A DNA stretch of 64,000 bases, taken from assembly GCF_000471905.2 (NCBI RefSeq), contig NW_006499728.1:3150507-3214506 (forward strand), written 5' to 3'. Positions 36,240 to 64,000 of this stretch are shown here, piece by piece; the stretch's first letter is position 1, and every line of letters begins with the position of its first letter. Source of the stretch: Amborella trichopoda (Eukaryota > Streptophyta > Magnoliopsida > Amborellales > Amborellaceae). The translations under genes were made by a program, and so were the position numbers. A model generated the notes under the pieces. It ran no database searches, was not told the origin of the DNA, and saw only the letters and a list, made by a program, of their open reading frames with translations.

Positions 36240-36632
36240 GGGTGCAGTTAGCATACAGATGCATCCGTAGCTGTAGAGGTAAGGTGCACCTTCAAATTTT
36301 ATCATTGTATATAATTTTGATGTAAAAGGTCCTTAGGATTATCTCAAAATCTATTTTTATATCTAATTATCAAATTTTAAATTTAAAAAATAGTTAAAAT
36401 CAAGTAGATCTATAAACATATGAAAATCTTGAAAATGGATGGTGTAGATAATATGTTGTAAAATACACTATTTATTAGACTTAAAATCTTTTTATTTTTC
36501 ATGGTCATACATCTCGATGTCGAGATGATCAATCAAAGGGTTTTTCAACATTAAAACTACATTTTCCGATGGATTTTTGAGGTGCATCCGTAGTTCTACA
36601 TATAAGGTTGCAACCTTATATAAACTTTTTCG
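36240..36632 (+). mobile_element. MITE family M1, copy e
   Basis: Perfect 9-bp target-site duplication TTCTTTTAT (36231-36239 and 36633-36641). Starts GGGTGCAG and ends AACTTTTTCG. Arms share GAGGTGCATCCGTAG-type words. The core is GATGTCGAGATGATCAATC. Confidence 0.8.
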
Positions 36633-36641
36633 TTCTTTTAT

Positions 36642-36979
36642 ATGGCTTTTTAAAAATAAAAATCACACGATGTTGTGATAAGCCACCTAACAATGGGTTC
36701 TCTTTATATTATTTTGATTTGTAATTTGGGTTTTCTCTCTCATGACCTTTTCGACCTTTCCCCTCATTTTCTTGGCACTGTATTTCACCAGTGGGTTTTG
36801 GTCATGTCGCTTTTACCTTGGTCTTATTGGCATGAGGTGTTTAGTACCTATCCGATTTTTTCATAGCTGGATAAGCGTGGAAAAAGAGAAGGCCTGTTCT
36901 AAGGGTATGCTAGTCATAATTTTCACAACGAATGTTTAAAAATATTTTCATATGGTAATATGTTTTGGAAAACTATACA
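36642..36979. other. Intergenic, nothing recognised
   Basis: Includes two overlapping short frames (36675-36939) without family resemblance. Confidence 0.4.
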
Positions 36980-37085
36980 ATGAGATCAAGAATGACCTGG
37001 AGCCTTAGCGGTAGTATTGTCGAGCCCCATAGTAAAGTCTCTGACTTCATTCTTACCAAATGGTAGGGGACACAAATCCCCCATT
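36980..37085 (+). repeat. SINE-like repeat S2, copy b
   Basis: GAGCCTTAGCGGTAGTATTG, then GACTTCATTCTTACCAAAT and GGTAGGGG. Matches 36044-36150 and stands immediately before an S1 SINE. Confidence 0.5.
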
Positions 37086-37098
37086 GTCTTTACCACTT

Positions 37099-37256
37099 TT
37101 GGGAATGGGGTTGAGGTCGTGGTGGTAGCACTTCTTGAACCTCAGCTACCGGTCAAGGTTTCTATTCCCATTGACGCATTCGAAAACTATTAATTATTTC
37201 GAACAATGGATAGGGGCCTGTATTCCCCACTAGTCTACTTAAAAAAGAAAAAAAAA
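37099..37256 (+). mobile_element. SINE family S1, copy c
   Basis: GGGAATGGGGTTGAGGTCGT then GGTGGTAGCAC; ends GGGGCCTGTATTCCCCACT plus an A-rich tail. The tail runs into the M2 MITE. Confidence 0.7.
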
Positions 37257-37483
37257 AAGTATACAATTAAATCATTTGCCATTGGTACAAGGTGGTCATA
37301 ATTAATCTTGATCATTGGATGTGAAATTGGGTGGTTGTATTTATTCCAATGACCAAGCTCAAAGTTCAAAATAAATTTTATCAAACTTTGTGATACACCC
37401 TAGCTATCAGATCACATTAGATGATTATAAATAATTATGACATCCTTGTATCAAAGATAGATGGTCTTATTGTATACAATCCC
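37257..37483. mobile_element. MITE family M2, copy b
   Basis: Same interior as 3441-3666 (CATTTGCC.TTGGTACAAGG, GATCATTGGATGTGAAATTG) and right arm ending ATTGTATACAATCCC. The left terminus is worn or overlaid by the SINE A-tail. Confidence 0.75.
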
Positions 37484-37602
37484 ACATGTTATAATAAAGG
37501 TGGGGATTTTAAATTTCTCTTAACAAGGATACGAGTTGGGTTAAGTAGGAAGCTAACGTAAAACGTTATCTAAACTTTTCATGATAATAAAAAATAAAAA
37601 AA

Positions 37603-37998
37603 GGTGTGGTTTCTATAAGGTTGCAACCTTGAACAAGTCAATTAAGGTGCACCTTAAAATTTTATCATAAAATGTAATTTTGCTATAAAAAATTCTTAAT
37701 ATTATCGTAAAATCTATTTTCATACCTAATTAGAAAATTTTAGATTAAAAAAATGGTAAAAATCGAGTAGATCTATAAATATATAAAAATCTTGAAAGTG
37801 GACGGTCTAGATAATGTGTTGCAAGATGCACTGTTTCCGAGAGTCAAGAACTTTTTTTTTTTTTTCATATTCATATATCTCGATGTTGAGATGATTGATT
37901 AGAGGGCTTTTTTAACATTAAAACAACATGGTTGGTATATTTTTAGGTGCATCTATGATTCTACATTTAAAGGTTGCAACCTTATATAAACTTTTCCC
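37603..37998 (+). mobile_element. MITE family M1, copy f
   Basis: Flanked by AATAAAAAAA on both sides (37593-37602 and 37999-38008; low complexity, so weaker proof). Arms GGTGTGGTTTCTATAAGGTT then GCAACC, and reversed. Core GATGTTGAGATGATTGATTA. Confidence 0.75.
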
Positions 37999-38032
37999 AA
38001 TAAAAAAACATATCTATGCATAATGAGGTGTG

Positions 38033-38417
38033 GTTTCTATAAGGTTCAACCTTAAACTATCCAATTAAGACGCACCTCCAAATTTTATCATAATATGTAA
38101 TTTTGGTGTAAAAAAATCATAAGATTACCTCAAAATTTATTTTCATATCTAATTATAAAATTTTAAACTCCAAAAATAGCTAAAATCAAGTAGATCTATA
38201 AACATATGAAAATCTTGAAAATTGACGGTCTAGACAATGTGCGTAAGATACACTACTTCTTGTATTCAAAATCTTATTTTTGTTCATATTTTATATCTCG
38301 ATATCAAGATGATCAATTATGAGGTTTTTCAGCACTAAAACAACATTTTTTGACGGATTTTTTAGGTGTATTTGCAATTCTACATTTTAAGGTTGCAACC
38401 TTGTATAATTTTTTTCC
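38033..38417 (+). mobile_element. MITE family M1, copy g
   Basis: Starts GAGGTGTGGTTTCTATAAGG and ends GGTTGCAACCTTGTATAATT then TTTTTCC. Close sequence match to copy f, 35 bp away in the same orientation. A TAA repeat follows at 38420-38443. Confidence 0.7.
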
Positions 38418-38449
38418 ATAAATAATAATAATAATAATAATAATATGGT

Positions 38450-39590
38450 TTAGGAAAACAATGATGTAGGATACAAGGTTGTACCACGTGCTATGAATGG
38501 TGAATTTTGTCATATAATAAATAAACACATATTTCTTTTATTTGGGTGTAGTAGACACGTACTTGCCCACCACAAAAGATGACAAAACATTTCTGCATTA
38601 GAGTGGGGCAAAAATTTTGAACTTTGAAACTCCTTATTTCTTGAACCTTAACAAATACAAGGTCATTGTCCATTCAAATACTCAACAATTATTTAAATGC
38701 TTATGCATATCATGCTTAAATCTTTATCAATTGAGGTCCCACATAGAGCATTTTATTTTATGTTGTATTTTTCTTATGACTGCGGCTTTATCATATTTTG
38801 TAGAGCTACATCCCGCTCAAAAATGCCGTTTTGCCATCAAAAGTTCATGAGACGGCATGCAAATCTATCTTTGCCTTTGAATATGGAATTTGAAGGTTAA
38901 AAATAATGCATATGTAGGGGTGTGTGACAATTTGAAACGATGGATGTTAAAACTGGTACAAGGGAGACTATTTTTAAGGTATGAAAGGTATCTTTTTTAA
39001 ATTTATGATTGTTGAGATTAAGATTATCGGCTTAATTTCTTGTAGAATAATAGCATTGTTTGGGAGTAACTAGTACAAGAGATACTAGCTTTAGGGTTTA
39101 AAATGTATCTTTTTTAAATCCATGATCATTGAGATCAAGATGATTGGCTTAATTTCCTCTATAATGATTGCATGTTCTTGGGATTTTTGATGTACTACTT
39201 GTATAAAGGTGTTGCCATACAAAATACTTTCCCTTAATTTTTATTTGCTAGTATATCATGTCATAAAAAATGATGCAAATGTCATGTCACAAATGTATCA
39301 TTTTTTGAGTTTTAAATTTTATTATCGGTATTAGAAATTGATAATGTACTTTTTTTTATGAGAATTTAAGATCATGCTTTATTTTGTTTTCCAAAAGCCT
39401 AGGCCTTATACAAACCTCATCCTTTGACCACTAGTGAGTTTGGGCAAGACAATTGAAATGAAATTAATTTGTAACAGTCACGAGATCAATGAGAAATCTA
39501 TAAATCGTCGCACAAATTAATTTAATTGTAACATTTAGCTGCCAGTGTGTTTGGGCTTGGGCTTCTGGCTTCAAGGTTTGGGCCCATTGT
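38450..39590. other. Intergenic, nothing firmly recognised
   Basis: AT-rich. The stretch about 38940-39240 has two related blocks (TTTTTTAAAT..ATGAT.ATTGAGAT.AAGAT) and ends with ACTTTCCCTT, suggesting a decayed MITE. Confidence 0.4.
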
Positions 39591-39594
39591 TAAA

Positions 39595-39905
39595 CTAATT
39601 ATTGAGGCGTCAAGAAAAGGTTGAACCTTCATTATCTTTGAATGAGCGAGCTAACCACATGAGAGAGAGAGAGGGGCTCGGGCTTCTAGAGAGAGAGAGA
39701 GGGGCTCGGGCTTTTTTGGTTTCACGGCTTGGACCAAACTTCAATGCAATTATGAGGCGTTTGGAACAGGTTGGACCTTCATTATCTTTGAATACGCGAG
39801 CTCACCATATTTTAGAGAGAGAGAGGGTGTTCAGCTTTCAAAATAACATCGTATTTGAATAGGCGAGCTAACCATATTTTAGAGAGAGAGAGGGTGTTCG
39901 GCTTT
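39595..39905 (+). repeat. Tandem repeats with GAGAGAGAG and GGGCTCGGGCTT
   Basis: Two long units share GAGGCGT, AGGTTG.ACCTTCATTATC and TTTGAAT.CGCGAGCT.ACCA; two later shorter units repeat CATATTTTAGAGAGAGAG then GGTGTTC.GCTTTC. Similar words recur just upstream of SELO (41575-41640). Confidence 0.7.
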
Positions 39906-40585
39906 CTATTTATTTTGAGTGATTAAGTAGGGATTCAATTTTTTTTTTCGAAAATACGAAATACTCTATTTATAGGCGGAAATTATAAAAAAGATAGACC
40001 AATTTGTTATGTTTTATTTTTTTATTTATAGTCTATATATTTCTTTAAAAGACACGGTTTCTACGAGGCCATGTAGAAAGTCACTTCTTAAAAATCTATT
40101 TTTGAGATGGATTTTTGGATCTAATCTTTAAAGACATGTAATCTCTAATATGGAGATCATGAATATGAATAAATAAATAAATTTTGAAAACTAAAAATAA
40201 TTATTTTGTTGAAAAAAACATTTAGATGGTTAGCTTCAATTGTTTTAGAGGAACCACCTATTTGCATCTATATTTAAAATGAATGCTTTGTATCTCGGGG
40301 ACCATAAATATAAAAATGCGGTCCCCACAGCATGAAACAAATTTTCTTCATTGAATATTCCATTCCAAACCTCAAATAACTTCCCATTGAAACGAGTACT
40401 ATTTTTAGCATGCTCTTGCGGGTGCATAACCGCACTTCCGTCGCAAACAAAGGGCGGCCTACGTAAACCTTTTTCCATCTAAAATTGATTATTTTAAGAA
40501 ATTTTGAGCTCTTATTTTTTAACGGTAAGAAATTTGGAGCTCTTGCTCTTTAATTTATATACGTAGAAATTAGATACTCTCTATT
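39906..40585. other. Intergenic, nothing recognised
   Basis: AT-rich, no element with clear ends. A minus-strand frame at 40245-40478 is not recognised. Confidence 0.4.
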
Positions 40586-40589
40586 TTTG

Positions 40590-41005
40590 TCCTAAGTCAG
40601 GTTTATATAAGGCGCCCTTTATATAAGGTTCCCTCCTTATACTATTGAAGTAAGGAACATCTCTAAATTTCATATAGATAGTATCCAAACCTCATGATGA
40701 TTAGAAAATATATCGTGTTCCCTAACCATGAAATTTAAAATTTTTAAATGGTACAATAACTTGTTATAATATTATAATATTGATCAATAACTTGTTAGAC
40801 ATGTCTTTAAAAACAAAAAAATTGTTATAATATATATTTTTTTAAAATCTTAAAATTGTTTTTCTTAACATCCATACATCTCAAGGTCGAGTTAATCAAT
40901 TGGAGGGTTTCAAATGTTTCTCTTATCGATGATTTTTAAGGTTTATCTTACTTCAATAGTATATGAATAATACCTTATATAACTTTTTTTTCTTTAATAT
41001 TTGGA
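40590..41005 (+). mobile_element. MITE family M1, copy h
   Basis: Left arm TTATATAAGG..CCTCCTTATACTATTGAAGT, right arm CTTACTTCAATAGTATATGA then CCTTATATAAC. Core CATCTCAAGGTCGAGTTAAT. Limits approximate. Confidence 0.65.
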
Positions 41006-41032
41006 TGTATTATATTATAAAATAGAAAATAG

Positions 41033-41430
41033 TTTGATAGGGCTACAACCATTTCATAATAAGTAAAGCCTCACCTCAAAACTCATCGGAAATTGCAATT
41101 CTGACATTGAAAAATCTTAAAATCCATCATATCAACTTTGAAAATTATGTTAATAAAAAAAAAAGATTTCAAATCTTAAAAATAGTATATATTTTAATAA
41201 ATTATCTAAACTATCCATTTCACCCTAAAAGTAAGTGTTCACGGATCCGTAAGTTCTGCACCATGTTTTAATCTTCAAATTTCATAGTTGGTATTGAATA
41301 TTGATTTTAGAGTTACCTCATAAATTTCTAATGTTCAAAGTGATTTCCGAGCAAAGATTCAAGGTGAAGCTTTACTTTATTTTTACAAAGCCTAGGCCTT
41401 ACAGAAACTTCTTCCTTTAAATTTTGTATT
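41033..41430 (-). mobile_element. MITE family M1, copy i, reverse
   Basis: Core in reverse orientation (TTATCTAAACTATCCATTTC). Arms: GATAGGGCTACAACC with AGTAAAGCCTCACC, and AAGGTGAAGCTTTACT with AAGCCTAGGCCTTAC. It lies 230 bp upstream of the SELO start codon. Confidence 0.65.
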
Positions 41431-41661
41431 ATTTCAAAATTGGTCTCTAATCTCTACTTTGAAGAGCTTAGTTGTGCAAAAATAATTGGGGCCCAAAGAA
41501 ATACTCTTAGAAAGATTGGACTTTATCCATTTGATGCATATTTTCTCTCTCTAAATAAAGTACGGAATTGTAATGAAGAGAGAGAGAGGAGGTGCGTATT
41601 TTTTGACCAACTTTAGAGAGAGAAAAAAGGGCTCGCATTGAAATCCCCAGGCGTCGCAGCT

Positions 41662-61234
<19,573 letters not shown>

Positions 61235-61400
61235 GGTAATTGCTAAGAGGCGAAGAAAAAAAAAAAAAGAGGAAAAAGTGAAAGAAGTAAAAAAAGTTGT
61301 CAGTCGTTACAGAAAAGAGGTATAAATGTAAGTTTGATGTAAATAAACAGCCGTTGTCTTAGACGCATTTATCTTAGATTTTCCCTACTGGGTTTTGTGG
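61235..61400 (+). other. Probable SELO 3' UTR with poly(A) signal
   Basis: Directly follows the TGA stop. AATAAA occurs at 61342-61347, about 110 bp after the stop, a plausible polyadenylation signal. Preceded by an A-rich run at 61256-61270. Confidence 0.5.
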
Positions 61401-61689
61401 TGATGAATGTGTTGTTCACCTCGTGCTTTTGAGTCATGAGTTTCTTGGTGTTGTCATGACATTGATTCAATATAGAATAGTTAAAAAGGAAATGATAAGA
61501 AATTCATATTGATTTGATGGCCATGAATTTTTTTGCTCATCAAGCTTGAGTTGATACTCCCTTTATTTTGGTTGTGGGTTTTATTTGGCAAATTAAGAAA
61601 ATTCTCTCTTGAGTAAATTTGAGTTGCGGTTTTCTTTATTTTGTGAATATTTGACCACATGGAACGGACTCCAGGCAAGGGTGGCCTAA

Positions 61690-62060
61690 TGTTATAATAT
61701 GATATCTTGAATTCCAGTCAAGGGGACAATTTATGGACATATCAGGGCAGGTTACATCTTTGTTCAGCCAATGAGGCTGAGCTGCGGGCAGTTAAGTTTG
61801 GAGCTGTCAGATTGGAAGAAATTTACTGAGGGTGATGATACAGGGAGATTCTTTGAATGTTATCAACTGGTATATGCAACACGAGAAAACACGATGGAGA
61901 TGAGATCCTGTATGCTCAGCAAGGATGTCAAGTGCTGTTTAGTCATATCCATAGAGAGCGGAATGGAGAGGCAGATGCATTGGCTAAGGGTGCCACTATA
62001 GTGCATCGCGCTTGTAACTTCCAAAACATGGTGAAACCCTGTTTAGCATTTTTTTTTTTT
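61690..62060 (+). pseudogene. RNase H (RVT_3) relic of a LINE
   Basis: AELRAVKFGAVRLE and, in another frame, VLFSHIHRERNGEADALAKG: the latter is the C-terminal RNase H block N-x-x-ADALAK. Frames are shifted between them. A T-run/A-run at 62049-62068 follows. Confidence 0.7.
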
Positions 62061-62447
62061 CAAAAAAAAGGGGACATTTTGAGTTCCAGCCATTCGAGGT
62101 CTTGGCTGCACACGGTATCATCTAAAGTTTGTGCTGAAATTACAGTAGCTTGGTTGCTCCTGGAGTTTGTTTTAGAGACATTGGATATAGAGGTTGGAGC
62201 TGAAATTACGGTAGCTTAATTCCTCTTGGAGTTCAGTTAAGAAACATTGGACAGACGTTAAAGTCGGGTTTTAGTGGTCTGAATTCTTAGGGATTCAATG
62301 AGAGAGATTTGGCACGGTCATGGGGACTTACTGGGTGAAGAGATTTCATCTGCGCCACTTTGCGCTAAATTTTTTTTTCCCAAATTGAATTTCCTAATGA
62401 AATGGACTGATCTCTCAATAGGGCTAAGGTTCCAGCTTGTTTAGGTC

Positions 62448-62627
62448 GCAATGGGAAAGGGACTGGGGTCGTGGCGGTAGCACCCCGACACCCTAGTCAC
62501 CATGTAGTCGATTCTTTTCTCTCTTATACTACCTCATTAACACCTTCAAAAAACAAACCTAACTCTGAAACAATCTGAAAAAAAGGGTAGGGGCCTATCT
62601 TCTCCACTGAATTACCCAAAAAAACTA
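62448..62627 (+). mobile_element. SINE family S1, copy e
   Basis: GACTGGGGTCGTGGCGGTAG then CACCCCGACACCCTAGTCAC; ends TCCACTGAATTACCCAAAAA. Confidence 0.7.
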
Positions 62628-63410
62628 GTGAACAGGATTGGAGGTGGGGAGAAGGGTAACTATAGGGTGCGGAAAAGAATGCCCATAGGTGGTGGAATCC
62701 AGGTGGAGGAGAGCTAGGTATGGGGGCATTGCTCCAGGCAATTGTTTTCTACCGTCCTTCCAAGTAACTGCTGAGACTCCTTAAAGAGTTCTTTCGTAGC
62801 AGCTGCATCAGAGTGCCGGAGGAAATGTCATATTGGAAAGTGAATTCTTCTTGCTATTTTTCTATGGATAGGTTGATCCCTTAGCGTCTCTTATCTATTG
62901 CCACCATTTGAGATTATTTACTTATAATACAAATATATGATCAAACTATATACAAACCATAATATGAGTATTTACCATCAATACAAGGTCGAAGTCAACC
63001 ATGGCCAAATAAGGCAATTCATGGCATCCCATACCGTAAAGCGAAAGTCTAAAAGAAAATTTATCAATCCTTGTGACATCCCAAGCAGTTAGATTTCACA
63101 TTTTATGGCCATGATTGATTGTAACCTCCTCGGACCAAAAGTAGAAACCGGTACGAAACTTGGTCACCCAAAAATCCAAATCAGGTTGTTGCTTCCCATT
63201 TGGATCACCTGAATTTGGGCATATGGTCTCAAAAAAATAAAAATATAGAACCAAGAGAAGTCGGTAAATTCTGATGCTTCTCCAACCTAAATCGCCCACC
63301 TCTTGATCCCAATCCGTTTTGAGCAATTCCTAGTATCAAACACACATAAGCAAAGTGATGGGGGAAGCGATAAGATTCAGCAAAGGGAGTCGAACTTCTG
63401 GGTTCAGCCT
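62628..63410. other. Downstream of SELO, nothing recognised
   Basis: No gene or bounded repeat. Overlapping minus-strand frames at 63096-63465 are not recognised. Confidence 0.4.
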
Positions 63411-63416
63411 TATGGA

Positions 63417-63792
63417 TGAGGTTTCTATAAGGCGTAGGCTTTATAAAAACAAAATAAAGCCTCATAACAAATCTTTACCCATAAAGTACTTTCGACGACA
63501 AAAATCTCAATTTCCAATACTGATAATAAAATTTGAAACTCAAACAATAGTACAGATCTGGCATATATGTGAACAATTATTTTTAAGGCAAAATGGACAA
63601 TCTAAATAATTTGTTTTAACATATACTATTTTTAGAGCTTGCAATCTTAATTTTTTTCACAACCTTAATGTACAAGTGGAGATGATCAATGTAAGGTTTA
63701 CGGTGCTCGACTTGCAATTTTCGCTGAGTTATGAGGTGAGGATTTACTTCTTTTGATCGGGCTGCAGTCTTATCAAACCATTTTCCTTTTCG
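63417..63792 (+). mobile_element. MITE family M1, copy k
   Basis: Left arm GAGGTTTCTATAAGGCGTAG, right arm GAGGTGAGGATTTACTTC then CTTATCAAACCATTTTCC. Core GTGGAGATGATCAATGTAAG. No clean target-site duplication seen. Confidence 0.6.
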
Positions 63793-64000
63793 TATTTAAG
63801 ATATGTAGAGATGTTAATCATTTGCACAAATTTATTATCGAGAGAGAGACAGAATGAGAAAGAGCCTCTTCTACCAATCTTTATCATTTTATTAGTAAGG
63901 CATTGAAGCAACCATCCACCCCCCAGTCACATCAACTATACAATTTCTCACCCCTCAAAATGCTCCAAACCAAAACTAGAGAGAACTTTTTCATAGAAAA
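63793..64000. other. Window end, nothing recognised
   Basis: A short GAGAGAGAGA run at 63840, then sequence without a recognised feature. Confidence 0.4.

Noticed and set aside
41638..41661. N-terminal extension of SELO from an upstream in-frame codon
   Set aside because: The upstream codon is TTG; the first ATG in frame is at 41662.

Overview
This is a plant nuclear DNA window, almost certainly from a flowering plant. Two conserved multi-exon genes have GT-AG introns of up to 12.6 kb that are full of transposon remains. The rest is AT-rich intergenic DNA with LINEs, SINEs, hAT and Mutator-type elements. I cannot name the species. There are two assembly gaps, of 362 N (42158-42519) and 20 N (58448-58467).

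Gene 1 (minus strand, about 22.3 kb to 0.7 kb) is an EMSY-LIKE (EML) gene: an ENT domain, an Agenet/Tudor-like chromatin-reader domain, an RG-rich stretch and an acidic tail. Ten coding exons join in frame to 495 residues (1488 nt with stop). The first intron is 5.9 kb. The last intron is 12.6 kb, so the final coding exon at 692-903 lies far from exons 2-9 (13.5-15.9 kb). A TATA box lies at 22321-22326.

Gene 2 (plus strand, 41.66-61.23 kb) is the plant SELO (selenoprotein O / YdiU, UPF0061) protein AMPylase. Eight coding exons join in frame to 622 residues, with the pseudokinase active-site residues visible and a C-terminal Cys-Ser-Ser where animal SELENOO has Sec-Ser-Ser. The two genes diverge, with about 19 kb of repeats between their 5' ends.

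Repeats by region: EML last intron (0.9-13.5 kb) holds a Mutator-type MITE, a hAT MITE, a decayed 4.2-kb hAT element with transposase remains, an Au-like SINE and GGATC-rich repeats. EML first intron (15.9-21.9 kb) is mostly unrecognised, with one SINE. The intergenic region (22.3-41.6 kb) holds a degenerate minisatellite, two hAT MITEs, a SINE with target-site duplication, a dead L1-type LINE (about 29.25-34.87 kb, minus) and at least seven copies of one Mutator-type MITE, two of them tail to tail. SELO introns hold a miniature LTR retrotransposon with intact target-site duplication, three hAT MITEs, two Mutator-type MITEs, a LINE relic and an RTE LINE relic. Downstream of SELO lie an RNase H relic, a SINE and another MITE.

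I found no new enzymatic or defence system. The most unusual content is the repeat biology: one MITE family keeps its core but carries different terminal arms in different copies, arms staying complementary within each copy, and six independent hAT insertions have recognisable 8-bp target-site duplications. All boundaries and homologies were read by eye, without database searches.
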